NCBI RefSeq assembly: GCF_020055675.1
Contig: NZ_JAIPUS010000029.1
Coordinates: 1 to 32,331 of the forward strand
Reading direction: 5' to 3'
From: Marivita sp.
Lineage (GTDB): Bacteria > Pseudomonadota > Alphaproteobacteria > Rhodobacterales > Rhodobacteraceae
DNA: 32,331 nucleotides
Part shown: piece by piece, positions 6,545 to 15,112 of the stretch
Position numbering within the stretch: position 1 is the stretch's first letter
Layout of the letters: each line of letters starts with the position of its first letter
Notes under the pieces: generated by a model
What the model was told of the DNA's origin: nothing
What the model saw: the letters and a program-made list of their open reading frames with translations, nothing else
The model's database searches: none
Translations under genes and position numbers: made by a program

Positions 6545-7588
6545 ATGCCACCGTCAGACAAGGCACTTGTGCCGTTTGTGTCCGTCGACCACATGATGCA
6601 GATCGTGCATCGCGTCGGTCTGGCCCAGATGATCACCCGCATCGCCGAGGCGATCGAAGAAGATTTTCGTCGCTGGGACTCCTTCGACAAGACACCGCGC
6701 GTCGCGGCGCATAGCCCCTTGGGTGTGATCGAACTGATGCCCACCGCCAATGACCGCCACTATGCCTTCAAATACGTCAACGGCCACCCGAAGAACACTG
6801 TGGATGGGCTCCAAACAGTAACGGCCTTCGGTCTACTGGCCGATATGGACAGCGGATATCCCCTGTTGCTGTCCGAGATGACGCTGCTGACCGCCCTGCG
6901 GACCGCGGCCATGTCAGCGGTTGCGGCGAAACACCTGGCTCCGACCGGTGCCAAGACCATGGCGCTGATCGGCAACGGCGCGCAGGCCGAATTCCAGAGC
7001 ATCGCAATGCAGGCGATCTGCGGCCTCGAAACCGTGCGGCTTTACGACACGGACCCGCAGGCAACGGCCAAATGCGCCGCGAACCTTGCCGGACGTGGTC
7101 TTGCCGTGGTGGCCTGCGACAGCGCCGAGGCGGCGATCGAAGGCGCGGAGATCCTCACCACCTGCACCGCCGACAAACAATACGCGACGATCCTGAGCGA
7201 CAACATGGTCGGAGGCGGCATGCATATCAACGCCATTGGTGGCGATTGTCCCGGCAAGACGGAACTGGCCCGCGCGATCCTGCACCGGTCGGCGATCTTC
7301 GTGGAATATTCGCCGCAGACCCGGATCGAGGGCGAGATCCAGCAATTGGACAGCGATCATCCGGTGACCGAATTGTGGCAGGTGATCGCCGGCACCGCGC
7401 GGGGCCGCCGCGATGCGCGCGAGATCACGCTGTTCGACAGCGTCGGCTTTGCCATCGAGGATTTCTCGGCGCTGCGGGTGGTGCATGACCTGGCGCGCGA
7501 GACCGGGCTGACCCTGCCGTTGGACCTCCTGGCCGATCCGGACGATCCGCGCGACCTTTACGGGATGCTGATGCGTGCGGCCGGATAA
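6545..7588 (+). CDS. ocd: Ornithine cyclodeaminase
   Basis: 347 residues from the ATG at 6545, which follows an AGGGAAA. The ornithine cyclodeaminase/mu-crystallin fold is recognised by KYVNGHP near the substrate site, by the Rossmann motif ALIGNGAQAEFQ (near residue 140) and by the NAIGGDCPGKTEL segment (near 235) carrying the catalytic aspartate. The enzyme converts L-ornithine to L-proline and ammonia with bound NAD+. Together with the upstream arginase it gives a two-step arginine-to-proline route, separate from the biosynthetic proB/proA genes elsewhere in the window. Transcription likely ends in the triple palindrome that follows. Confidence 0.93.
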   Translation: MPPSDKALVPFVSVDHMMQIVHRVGLAQMITRIAEAIEEDFRRWDSFDKTPRVAAHSPLGVIELMPTANDRHYAFKYVNGHPKNTVDGLQTVTAFGLLADMDSGYPLLLSEMTLLTALRTAAMSAVAAKHLAPTGAKTMALIGNGAQAEFQSIAMQAICGLETVRLYDTDPQATAKCAANLAGRGLAVVACDSAEAAIEGAEILTTCTADKQYATILSDNMVGGGMHINAIGGDCPGKTELARAILHRSAIFVEYSPQTRIEGEIQQLDSDHPVTELWQVIAGTARGRRDAREITLFDSVGFAIEDFSALRVVHDLARETGLTLPLDLLADPDDPRDLYGMLMRAAG

Positions 7589-7591
7589 GGG

Positions 7592-7661
7592 GGAAGGCTT
7601 TTCGAAAAGCCTTCCGAACGCGGTTTGCAAACCGCGTCCCAAGCGCCTTCGAAGGCGCTTG
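7592..7661. repeat. Triple palindrome module, likely bidirectional terminator
   Basis: Three perfect palindromes stand head to tail between the convergent ocd and dctD-like genes: 7592-7615 (24 bp, centre TTCGAA), 7618-7637 (20 bp, centre TTGCAA) and 7640-7661 (22 bp, centre TTCGAA). Each can form a hairpin on either strand. A second module of the same design lies at 16242-16308. Neither has a long T-tract, so terminator function is inferred from position. Confidence 0.75.
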
Positions 7662-7667
7662 CGTCGC

Positions 7668-9002
7668 CTAGAGATAATCGGAGCGCTGCAACGCGTACTT
7701 GGCCATCTTCTCGTTCAAGGTCCGGCGCGGCAGGCACAGCTCATCCATCACCGATGAAATCGATCCCCGATGCCGCCGCATGGTGTTATCGATCAACATG
7801 CGCTCGAACGCTTCGACATATTCCTTGAGCGGCTTGCCTTCGGTGGTCATCACTGGCTGCATGTCTTCGTGGTCGGACATCAGCAGCGAGGCGATCGTGC
7901 CGGTGCCGCGCCGCGATTGCAGCACCGCGCGTTCGGCCAAGTTGATCAGCTGGCGCACATTGCCAGGCCACGGCGCCTGCAACAGCTGCGCCGCTTCCTG
8001 TGCGCTGACCTGCGGGGCCTCGCATCCGTATTCATCGGCGAACTTGTCCGCCAGGGCGGTGAACATCGTCAGGATATCTTCACCGCGGTTGCGCAACGGC
8101 GGCGTCGTGATCTTGAGCGCGGCAAGCCGGTAATACAGGTCAGAGCGCAGCGCATCTTCGCAGGTGCGGCCCTCGTCCTGCAGATTGCAGATCGCGACGA
8201 TCCGCGTCTCCGGCGGGGTGCCCTGCTCGTTGATCATGGTCAGCAGCCGCGCTTGGGCAGCATCCGACAATGCTTCGACGTCTTCCAGCACAAGCGTTCC
8301 GCCGCGCGCCTCTTCGACAGCAGGCAGACGCGCCTCTTCCGGCATCATCGGGCCGAACAGGCGGCGGATCAACGAATCCTCGTCCATCGCAGCGCAGGAG
8401 ATGAGCACGAACTTTTTGCCGGCCCGGCTGCCGACGGCATGCAAGGCATGCGCCACCAGCGTCTTGCCGGTGCCGGTTTCCCCGTCGATCAGAATATGGC
8501 CATCGGCCTGCCCCAGGTCCAGGATATCTTCGCGCAAACGCTCCATCGCGGGGCTTGCCCCGATCAGTTTACGCATCATCTGGCCGCCATCTCCAAGCTC
8601 GCGCCGCAGGGCACGATTGTCGAGTGTCAGGCGCCGCGCATTGGTGGCTTTCCTGGCCAGGTCAGACATCCGGTCCGGATTGAACGGCTTTTCCAGGAAA
8701 TCGAAGGCGCCGATGCGCATCGCCTCGACGGCCATCGGCACATCGCCATGCCCGGTGATCATGATCACAGGCAGCGCCGAGTCCGTTCCCATCAGCTTGC
8801 GCAGGAACTGGATGCCATCCATGCCCGGCATCTTGATGTCGGAAATCACGATGCCCGGATAATCCGCCCCGACGCGGCCCAAAGCGTCTTCCGCGCTGGC
8901 ATAGCTTTCGGTGTCATACCCCGAAAGCGCCAGCCACTGGCTGATCGACTGGCGCATATCCTTTTCGTCATCGACTATGGCAATCTTCATGGTCTTTCCC
9001 AT
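7668..9002 (-). CDS. dctD: DctD-like NtrC-family response regulator without GAFTGA loop
   Basis: 444 residues (an ATG four codons in, 8990, is an alternative start). Receiver domain with acidic pocket DDE (11-13), phospho-Asp D55, T83 and K105. AAA+ domain with Walker A GETGTGKT (174-181). The C-terminus has a Fis-type helix-turn-helix (SSVMDELCLPRRTLNEKM). Two departures are seen: the ESELFG-GAFTGA segment that contacts sigma-54 is replaced by LFGPMMPEEARLPAVE (about 215-230), and the Walker B region reads VLEDVE instead of the usual FLDEIE. Known NtrC of Rhodobacter capsulatus also lacks GAFTGA and works with sigma-70 polymerase, so this protein may do likewise. It pairs with the kinase gene four bases upstream; C4-dicarboxylate control is inferred from the DctB-like partner. 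Confidence 0.82.
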   Translation of the reverse strand: MGKTMKIAIVDDEKDMRQSISQWLALSGYDTESYASAEDALGRVGADYPGIVISDIKMPGMDGIQFLRKLMGTDSALPVIMITGHGDVPMAVEAMRIGAFDFLEKPFNPDRMSDLARKATNARRLTLDNRALRRELGDGGQMMRKLIGASPAMERLREDILDLGQADGHILIDGETGTGKTLVAHALHAVGSRAGKKFVLISCAAMDEDSLIRRLFGPMMPEEARLPAVEEARGGTLVLEDVEALSDAAQARLLTMINEQGTPPETRIVAICNLQDEGRTCEDALRSDLYYRLAALKITTPPLRNRGEDILTMFTALADKFADEYGCEAPQVSAQEAAQLLQAPWPGNVRQLINLAERAVLQSRRGTGTIASLLMSDHEDMQPVMTTEGKPLKEYVEAFERMLIDNTMRRHRGSISSVMDELCLPRRTLNEKMAKYALQRSDYL

Positions 9003-9006
9003 GGTC

Positions 9007-10770
9007 CTACTCCGCCGCCTGTGTCTTCTCGTTCAATATGGGCAATTGCATCTCGAATACAGCCCCACCCTCCTGCGCATTGCGCGCAATGAGGCGTCCA
9101 CCAAGCTCGTTCACGATCCCCGAGGAAATGGCAAGACCCAGCCCGACCCCGTCACCCGGTTGCTTGGTTGTATAGAAAGGCTCGAAGAGCGCATCGAGAT
9201 CTTCGATCCCGTGCCCGTTGTCGCGCACGGTGAGCGTCGCTGTCTCGCCGCTGGCCAGGATGATATCAAGCTGCGGGTCCGAAACCGTCTTGGTGGCATC
9301 CAGCGCGTTTCGCAGCAGGTTGACCATCACCTGCTCGATCCGCATCCGGTCCCCCATGACAAGCACCTTTTCCTCGGGCAGGATCTTGGTGATCTTGACC
9401 TTCCGGGATTTCAGTTGCGGTTCCATCATCGACAGGCTGGACGCCAGCGCATCGCCCATATCCACGGGCGAAAACGCCTCTTGCCCCTTGCGCGCGTAGC
9501 TCTTGAGCTGTCGCGTGATGCCGCCCATCCGTTCGATCAGATCGTCGATCCGGCTGAAGGCGGCAAAGGCTTCTTCCGGCCGGTTGCGCCGCATCAGAAG
9601 CTTGGCCCCGGCCAGATAGGTCTTCATCGCCGCCAAAGGCTGGTTCAACTCGTGGCTGACCGCCGCCGACATCTCGCCCAGGGCGGCAAGCTTGGAGCTT
9701 TGTGCCAATGTCTGTTCGGCCACGGCAAGCGTTTCCTGCACCCGTTCCCGCTCGGCGATTTCCCGCTGCAAGCGCTGGTTCAATGCGCGAAGCTCTGCCG
9801 ACTCGCGCTGGAACAACGCCATGCGCAACGCCGTCCTGCGGCTCAGCGCATAGAAGGCCAGCGCAAGGAGAATCGCAAATCCCATGATCTCGAGCGCCAG
9901 AACCGCGTTTACCCGTTCGCGGACGCTGGCATAGGTCGTGAACGTCGTCATGTTCCAGCCGCGGAACGGAATGCGACCGGCGATCTGCATGACCGCCTCG
10001 CCCTGAAAATAGGCGTCCGCCGGCAGCGCTGTCCAATCCGCCGTGGCGCGGATCGCCCGTTCGATAGCGCCGTCCGCCGGTTGCCGCTCCAGCGCGGTAT
10101 CCACCGTCTGCCCGCGCCAGCGCGGTTCGGTTGCAAGGATGATTTCGCCTTCGCTATTGGTGACCAGAACCGCGTCGGAAATCCCGGCCCATGCGCGTTC
10201 GAACTTGGCCAGATCGACCTCGACCACGATCACGCCGATGTTCTGCCCCTGGCTTTCGACACGGCGGGAGTAGCTGAAGCTGAAGCTGCCCACCTCTTCG
10301 CGCCGCGCGGTGAAAACCGTTGCGTTGGAGCGCAGCGCTTCCACGAAATACCCCGCGCTGCGGTGCGCTTCGCCCAGCCGTTCGCGGTTGGTTGCCGCAA
10401 CGGTGCGGCCTTCGTCGTCAAGCAACATCAGCGAGGCCGCGCCGATTTCATCCACGAAGGAAATCAGACGTTGCGAGCTTTGGCTGAAATCACCGGAATT
10501 GAGCGCCCCGATCAGAGCCGGGTCCCGCGCCAGGAGCTGCGGCACGATCGCGTTGCGGCGCAGCTCGGACACCAGGTTGCCGGAATAAAGCGCAAGGCGC
10601 AGCTCGGCCCGGTTGCGGGTGCTTTCGGTGAACCGGTCCGCCAGGTAGCGGTTTGTCACGAAAACCACGGCGATCGCCACCGCCGTCAGCAAAGCCAGCG
10701 CAATGCGCACGCGCCAGGACAGCGATCCTGTCCGGGAAGAGCTGCGGATCAATGACGTGCCCGTTTCCAT
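9007..10770 (-). CDS. dctB: DctB-like sensor histidine kinase
   Basis: 587 residues. One transmembrane helix near 22-42, a periplasmic double-Cache-like sensor region of about 240 residues, and a second helix near 290-310. A coiled coil follows, then a HisKA domain with SHELNQP (phospho-acceptor His near 373) and a HATPase with NLLRNALDA (near 487), DNGHGI and GVGLGLAIS (near 540). This layout matches DctB, which senses C4-dicarboxylates such as succinate in the periplasm and phosphorylates DctD. The next gene is the cognate regulator, four bases downstream. No dicarboxylate transporter gene is in the window, so the ligand is an inference. The start ATG has no strong Shine-Dalgarno. Confidence 0.87.
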   Translation of the reverse strand: METGTSLIRSSSRTGSLSWRVRIALALLTAVAIAVVFVTNRYLADRFTESTRNRAELRLALYSGNLVSELRRNAIVPQLLARDPALIGALNSGDFSQSSQRLISFVDEIGAASLMLLDDEGRTVAATNRERLGEAHRSAGYFVEALRSNATVFTARREEVGSFSFSYSRRVESQGQNIGVIVVEVDLAKFERAWAGISDAVLVTNSEGEIILATEPRWRGQTVDTALERQPADGAIERAIRATADWTALPADAYFQGEAVMQIAGRIPFRGWNMTTFTTYASVRERVNAVLALEIMGFAILLALAFYALSRRTALRMALFQRESAELRALNQRLQREIAERERVQETLAVAEQTLAQSSKLAALGEMSAAVSHELNQPLAAMKTYLAGAKLLMRRNRPEEAFAAFSRIDDLIERMGGITRQLKSYARKGQEAFSPVDMGDALASSLSMMEPQLKSRKVKITKILPEEKVLVMGDRMRIEQVMVNLLRNALDATKTVSDPQLDIILASGETATLTVRDNGHGIEDLDALFEPFYTTKQPGDGVGLGLAISSGIVNELGGRLIARNAQEGGAVFEMQLPILNEKTQAAE

Positions 10771-10795
10771 TGCAGGACGATAGGCAAATACGGCC

Positions 10796-10811
10796 CGCCG
10801 CTCAAGCGGCG
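10796..10811. terminator. Short GC hairpin between purQ and dctB
   Basis: CGCCGC and GCGGCG enclose a four-base loop. It lies just upstream of dctB and downstream of purQ, which runs leftward on the same strand. It has no T-tract, so it is a weak terminator candidate only. Confidence 0.3.
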
Positions 10812-10838
10812 TCGCGCAGTGTCAGGGTTCACCTGGCG

Positions 10839-11507
10839 CTATGCCGCCGTCAGGGCGCTGGCGAGGCTTGCGAAAAGCGCTTTGCCATCGGTCCCGCCAT
10901 GCTGTTCATCCGCCGCACGCTCGGGATGGGGCATCATGCCCAGCACCCGGCGGTTGGATGACAGGATCCCGGCGATATCAGCAGTCGATCCGTTCGGGTT
11001 CGCACCATAGCGGAACGCGATCCGGTCGTTATCGGTCAGTTCCGAAACCACGTCGTCAGTTGCGGTATAATTGCCATCGTGATGGGCAATCGGGATTTCT
11101 ATCTCCTGCCCCGCGTCATAGCCATTGGTATAGACGCTGTCAGCGGTTTCGACGATCAGCGGCACGGTGCGGCAAATGTACTTGATCCCGCCATTGCGCA
11201 GTAAGGCGCCGGGCAACAATCCGGTTTCCGTCAGAACCTGGAAGCCATTGCAGATACCAACAACATAGCCGCCGCGATCGGCATGAGCCTTGACCTCGGT
11301 GCAGATCGGGGAATTGGCGGCAATCGCGCCGCAGCGCAGGTAGTCGCCGAAGGAAAACCCACCGGGGAGTCCGATGATATCGACACCCTCGGGAAGGGAT
11401 GTGTCCTTGTGCCAGACCATCTCGACCGTACAGCCGGCCTCGCGGAACGCGACGGCCAGATCCCGGTCACAGTTCGATCCGGGGAAAACGATAACCGCCG
11501 CGCGCAT
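10839..11507 (-). CDS. purQ: Phosphoribosylformylglycinamidine synthase subunit PurQ
   Basis: 222 residues. Class I glutamine amidotransferase with the N-terminal [12 protein letters not shown], the catalytic cysteine in [10 protein letters not shown] (near residue 86) and the C-terminal His/Glu in MMPHPERA. PurQ releases ammonia from glutamine for the PurL synthase, assisted by PurS, in the fourth step of purine synthesis. The ATG shares one base with the purS stop (TGATG), so translation is coupled. Longer upstream starts would overlap purS and are rejected. purL is not in the window. Confidence 0.95.
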   Translation of the reverse strand: MRAAVIVFPGSNCDRDLAVAFREAGCTVEMVWHKDTSLPEGVDIIGLPGGFSFGDYLRCGAIAANSPICTEVKAHADRGGYVVGICNGFQVLTETGLLPGALLRNGGIKYICRTVPLIVETADSVYTNGYDAGQEIEIPIAHHDGNYTATDDVVSELTDNDRIAFRYGANPNGSTADIAGILSSNRRVLGMMPHPERAADEQHGGTDGKALFASLASALTAA

Positions 11508-11737
11508 CACGGCATCTCGATCCGGTAGCTTTCGATCACGGTATTCGCCAGCAGCTTTTCGCACATCTCGCGCACCGTGTCCTCGGTGGTGCCATCGGCC
11601 AGGTCAAGCTCGATCACCTTGCCTTGCCGCACCTGTTGCACCCCGCCAAAGCCCAGCCCGCCGAGCGCATGGCGCACCGCTTCGCCCTGCGGGTCCAGAA
11701 CCCCGTCCTTCAGCATGACATGCACATGTGCCTTCAT
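11507..11737 (-). CDS. purS: Phosphoribosylformylglycinamidine synthase subunit PurS
   Basis: 76 residues, normal for PurS. Starts [21 protein letters not shown], a typical N-terminus for the family, and contains [14 protein letters not shown]. PurS bridges PurQ and PurL in the multi-subunit FGAM synthase. The stop overlaps the purQ start by one base. The upstream gap to purC (11738-11826) contains a short repeat motif shared with two other intergenic regions of this window. Confidence 0.93.
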   Translation of the reverse strand: MKAHVHVMLKDGVLDPQGEAVRHALGGLGFGGVQQVRQGKVIELDLADGTTEDTVREMCEKLLANTVIESYRIEMP

Positions 11738-11777
11738 GATCGTCTCCGCCTTGATCGGGGACGCGACCGTCCCCCTT

Positions 11778-11801
11778 CTTCTCTTTTCAAATATGCAAAC
11801 A
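11778..11801 (+). repeat. Dispersed TTCTCTTT-CAAATATGCAAA motif, copy 1
   Basis: The purC-purS gap carries TTCTCTTTTCAAATATGCAAA. The reverse complement of the proB-proA gap (about 22124-22152) is nearly the same, and a looser copy lies near 26132-26154. All three are AT-rich islands in G+C-rich DNA next to gene ends. Role unknown. Confidence 0.5.
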
Positions 11802-11826
11802 CAACACCCCGCCATAGGGTGCCACG

Positions 11827-12588
11827 TCAATTGATCAGCTTCGGCTTCTCCATCGGGGTCGCGTTGGCGGGCATCACGCCCAGACGCCGCGCGACTTCGG
11901 TATACGCATCCGCCAGGTCCCCCAGGTCGCGCCGGAACACGTCCTTGTCGAGCTTGCGGCCTGTTTCCATGTCCCAAAGCCGGCAACTGTCGGGGCTGAT
12001 TTCATCCGCAACGATAAGGCGCTGGAAATCACCGTCGTACACCCGACCGACCTCGATCTTGAAATCCACGAGTTTGATTCCGACACCGTACATCAGCCCG
12101 GACATGAAGTCGTTCACGCGCAGCGCGAGGCTGAGGATATCGTCCATGTCCTGCTGGCTGGCCCAGCCGAAGGCGGCGATATGTTCCTCTGTCACCAGCG
12201 GATCGCCCAGCTTGTCGTCCTTGTAGCAATATTCCACGATCGGCCGGGGCAGCGGCGTGCCTTCCTCGATGCCCAGACGTTTGGCCATCGTTCCGGCGGC
12301 AAAATTCCGCACGATCACTTCGAGCGGGATAATATCGCACTGCCGCACGAGCTGTTCGCGCATGTTGAGCCGCTTCAGAAAATGCGTCGGAACGCCGATG
12401 GCGTTCAGCCCGACCATGAAAAATTCGCTCAGGCGGTTGTTCAACACCCCTTTGCCGTCAATCACATCGCGCTTTTCCGCATTGTTGGCGGTGGCGTCAT
12501 CCTTGAAATACTGCACCATGGTGCCAGGTTCCGGGCCTTCGTACAGGATCTTGGCTTTGCCTTCGTAGATCTTCTTGCGACGGGCCAT
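11827..12588 (-). CDS. purC: SAICAR synthetase PurC
   Basis: 253 residues, starting [18 protein letters not shown], the conserved nucleotide-binding N-terminus of the family. Further signatures are [23 protein letters not shown] and [10 protein letters not shown]. The enzyme joins aspartate to CAIR using ATP in purine synthesis. The chosen start is the family-standard one; an ATG six codons earlier is possible and neither has a strong Shine-Dalgarno. A perfect 8-bp inverted repeat with a five-base loop (12640-12660) lies in the probable 5' leader. purS and purQ follow on the same strand. Confidence 0.95.
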   Translation of the reverse strand: MARRKKIYEGKAKILYEGPEPGTMVQYFKDDATANNAEKRDVIDGKGVLNNRLSEFFMVGLNAIGVPTHFLKRLNMREQLVRQCDIIPLEVIVRNFAAGTMAKRLGIEEGTPLPRPIVEYCYKDDKLGDPLVTEEHIAAFGWASQQDMDDILSLALRVNDFMSGLMYGVGIKLVDFKIEVGRVYDGDFQRLIVADEISPDSCRLWDMETGRKLDKDVFRRDLGDLADAYTEVARRLGVMPANATPMEKPKLIN

Positions 12589-12639
12589 CGGGAAACTTTC
12601 TGTCATATGCACCGGGCGGCGCGAAAACACCATTGCGCC

Positions 12640-12660
12640 CCGATCAGGCGGGCTGATCGG
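12640..12660 (-). promoter_or_regulatory. Hairpin in the purC leader region
   Basis: CCGATCAG and CTGATCGG flank a five-base G+C loop 52 bases before the purC start. It could be an operator or a leader hairpin. No purine riboswitch core is recognisable around it. Confidence 0.3.
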
Positions 12661-12746
12661 ACACGTTCGCTTGCCTCTTAGTGCAACCAGCCCCCTGCCG
12701 CAAGCGACACAGGTGCCAAACCCGGCACCGCAGGCGCGCGTGACAC

Positions 12747-12775
12747 TTGAACCGAACCGCGCGGCAGGTCATATC
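12747..12775 (+). promoter_or_regulatory. Candidate promoter of the zeta subunit gene
   Basis: TTGAAC (12747-12752) and CATATC (12770-12775) are separated by 17 bases and lie about 35 bases before the start codon. The -10 matches the consensus in three of six positions, so this is a moderate candidate. Confidence 0.35.
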
Positions 12776-12809
12776 AGGGGCAGCACACATTTATTTGCCG
12801 GAGATCTCC

Positions 12810-13124
12810 ATGTCGACATTCGAAGATCGCGAAAATGCATTCGAGAACAAGTATGCCCATGACGCGCAAATGCAGTTCAAGGCCGAAGCGCGCCGCAACA
12901 AGCTGGTTGGTCTCTGGGCGGCCGAACTGATGGGGAAAACAGGCGAGGATGCGGCGGATTACGCCAAGGAGGTCGTCAAGTCCGATTTCGAGGAAGCCGG
13001 TCACGAGGACGTTGTACGCAAGGTGTCCGGCGATCTGGGTGGCAAAGCCACGGATGACGAGATTCGCGCCAAGATGGCCGAGTTGATGACCGTGGCCAAG
13101 GCGCAGATCCTGGACGAGGCCTGA
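12810..13124 (+). CDS. DUF1476 protein, F1FO-ATPase inhibitor zeta subunit
   Basis: 104 residues. The N-terminus MSTFEDRENAFENKYAHD and the following QFKAEARRNKLVGLWAAELMG are the hallmarks of DUF1476, whose member in Paracoccus denitrificans is the zeta subunit that blocks ATP hydrolysis by the F1 motor. The N-terminal segment is the inhibitory part in the characterised protein. A GGAG lies eight bases before the ATG. It is divergent from purC, 221 bases away. Inhibition of ATP hydrolysis here is inferred from the family; it is located far from any ATP synthase genes in the window. Confidence 0.88.
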   Translation: MSTFEDRENAFENKYAHDAQMQFKAEARRNKLVGLWAAELMGKTGEDAADYAKEVVKSDFEEAGHEDVVRKVSGDLGGKATDDEIRAKMAELMTVAKAQILDEA

Positions 13125-13202
13125 TCGGCCCGCGCCCCTTGTCGGAAACGCGCCCGTGTCAGCCGGACGCGTTTTTATCCGCCGTATCTTGCTTGAGGCC
13201 CC

Positions 13203-13862
13203 ATGTCGCACATCGTTCTGGTCCGTCATGGGCAAGCCAATTCCGGCGCGCGCGAGGAAGCCGCCTATGATCGGCTCAGCCTGCTGGGCCACCGTCAGGC
13301 CGGCTGGCTCGGGGATCATTTCCGCGACAAGGGAGAGGTCTTTGCCCATGTCTGGACCGGCACCCTGCGACGCCATGTTGAAACTGCCGACAGCATCGGG
13401 GTGGAAACGCCCGATGCCGTCACCCGTGACGCGCGGCTGAACGAGCTTGAATATTTCACCCTGTCGCAGCTTCTGGCCAGCCAGCACGGCATTGATCTTC
13501 CCCGGGATCGCGAAGGTTTCGTCCGGCACCTGCCGACGCTGTTCACCTATTGGCGCGATGGCAAGCTTGACGGAGCTCCCGAGACCTTTGACCACTTCGA
13601 AGCACGCGTGCGCGACGCGCTGGCCGAGATCGGCGCGGGCAAGGGACGATCGCTGGTCGTCACCTCGGGTGGCTTGATCGGGATGGCGATGCGCCTGACG
13701 CTGGGGCTGAAGATGCCGGCCTTCTGCAATATTTGCCTGTCGATCCAGAACACCTCGGTCAGTTCGTGGTTGCCCCTCGGGGGAGAATTGGCGCTGACCC
13801 AGTTCAACGCCCTGCCGCATCTCGACACGCCGCACCGGCTGTTTGCCCAGACGCATATCTAG
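13203..13862 (+). CDS. Histidine phosphatase (phosphoglycerate mutase-like) family protein
   Basis: 219 residues. The RHG motif near the N-terminus (IVLVRHGQAN, catalytic His about residue 9) and the downstream WTGTLRRHVETA arginine region identify the superfamily. The second catalytic histidine, normally in V-T-H-G, reads VVTSGGLIG here, with Ser in its place. This variant occurs in some members and may alter or lower activity. A GAGG precedes the ATG. Substrate unknown; phosphoglycerate mutase activity should not be assumed. Confidence 0.8.
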   Translation: MSHIVLVRHGQANSGAREEAAYDRLSLLGHRQAGWLGDHFRDKGEVFAHVWTGTLRRHVETADSIGVETPDAVTRDARLNELEYFTLSQLLASQHGIDLPRDREGFVRHLPTLFTYWRDGKLDGAPETFDHFEARVRDALAEIGAGKGRSLVVTSGGLIGMAMRLTLGLKMPAFCNICLSIQNTSVSSWLPLGGELALTQFNALPHLDTPHRLFAQTHI

Positions 13863-14059
13863 GGCCTGCACGCCATGCCGATACCGATGGACCGAAGCGC
13901 GCGGGCACGCGCAGGATATCCCGATCCCCGCGCTGCGGGCCGCTCACCCGGATTTGCTTTCACCAGAGCTAGTTCGGCGCAGGGGACGCGGCATCTGCGG
14001 GGTTTTGTCTGGCGGACGCGCTGGCTAAGGTGGCAGGAATTGAAATCTTTGGGGGTGCC

Positions 14060-15112
14060 ATGACCCATCTCTGGGTGCGCGCGGAAAGCCGTGAGAATGA
14101 GGACCGTGCCGGAATATTGCCGGGCGGCGTTGCGGCGCTGATCGCCGATGGATTTCAGGTTACGGTGGAGGAAAGCCCGACGCGCGTGGTCGACATCGGG
14201 GAGTATGCCAAGGCTGGTGCCCGGATCGCGACTGCGGGCAGTTGGATGGATGCGCCAGGCGATGTGATCGTTTTCGGGCTGAAGGAATTGCCGGACAGCG
14301 ACGCCCCCTTGCGCCACCGCCACATCATGTTCGGCCATGCCTATAAAGGCCAGCCGGCCGGACAACGATTGTTGGCGCGGTTCAAAGCGGGCGGCGGCAC
14401 GCTTTATGATCTCGAATATCTGGAGGATGTGGAGGGGCGCCGTGTTGCCGCCTTTGGATACTGGGCGGGCTATGCCGGCGCCGCGGTGTCACTTCTGGCG
14501 CTTGCCGCACTTGATGACCCCGCGCCCTGCCCGCCCGTGCGCGCGTGGCCATCCTCAAGGGTCATGCGCGAGGATGTGAAGACGGCATTGAACGGGGCCA
14601 AGCCAACGGCGCTTGTCATCGGGGCGCTCGGACGGGTCGGCACAGGGGCCAGTGACCTGTGCCAAGAGCTGGGCCTCAAGGTGACCAAATGGGACATGCC
14701 GGAAACCTCTCATGGCGGGCCGTTCCCCGAGGTGCTTGACCATGATGTGTTTTTCAACTGCATCCTTGCCCGCCCCGGCACGCCGGTCTTTGTGCCGGCC
14801 GATGCCTGCAAAGCCCCGCGCGCGCTGCGGGTGATCGGTGATATCGCCTGCGATCCGGACAGCGATTACTCTCCGATCAAGGTATATGACGAGGTCACAC
14901 GCTGGGCCGCGCCAGTGATCCGCGCCTGCCAGGACCCGCCGCTCGACGTGATGGCGATCGACAACCTGCCCTCGCTCCTGCCACGCGAATCGTCCGAGGA
15001 TTTCGCGGCACAATTGCTGCCGCATCTCGCAATGCTCGACAGGTTGGAGAGCGGCGTTTGGGGCCGGGCCAAAACCTATTTCGACACGCATATCCAGAAG
15101 GTGACAACATGA
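14060..15112 (+). CDS. Saccharopine dehydrogenase, lysine-forming type (lysine-ketoglutarate reductase)
   Basis: 350 residues from the ATG at 14060, which follows a G-rich Shine-Dalgarno. The N-terminus (LWVRAESRENEDRAGILPGG) is the alanine dehydrogenase/saccharopine dehydrogenase N-terminal fold, with HIMFGHAYKGQ (near 94) and FGYWAGYAGAA typical of lysine-forming saccharopine dehydrogenases. The Rossmann segment is near residue 190 (LVIGALGRVGTGA). It should interconvert lysine plus 2-oxoglutarate and saccharopine. The stop overlaps the start of the next gene (ATGA). A bacterial lysine-degradation pathway using such a pair is known from the roseobacter Silicibacter (Ruegeria) pomeroyi; direction here is inferred from that. 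Confidence 0.87.
   Translation: MTHLWVRAESRENEDRAGILPGGVAALIADGFQVTVEESPTRVVDIGEYAKAGARIATAGSWMDAPGDVIVFGLKELPDSDAPLRHRHIMFGHAYKGQPAGQRLLARFKAGGGTLYDLEYLEDVEGRRVAAFGYWAGYAGAAVSLLALAALDDPAPCPPVRAWPSSRVMREDVKTALNGAKPTALVIGALGRVGTGASDLCQELGLKVTKWDMPETSHGGPFPEVLDHDVFFNCILARPGTPVFVPADACKAPRALRVIGDIACDPDSDYSPIKVYDEVTRWAAPVIRACQDPPLDVMAIDNLPSLLPRESSEDFAAQLLPHLAMLDRLESGVWGRAKTYFDTHIQKVTT

Noticed and set aside
8911-10755. Long plus-strand open frame opposite dctB
   Set aside because: Antisense to a gene with complete kinase motifs; composition is Arg/His-rich and no motif is seen.
12774-13871. Minus-strand open frame of about 365 codons
   Set aside because: Antisense to the zeta subunit and histidine phosphatase genes, which have clear family motifs and ribosome sites.
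13863-14028. Short frame after the histidine phosphatase gene with coding-like codons (HAQDIPIPALRAAHPDLLSP)
   Set aside because: Looks like it could be a gene remnant, but it lacks a start with a ribosome site and no family is recognised.
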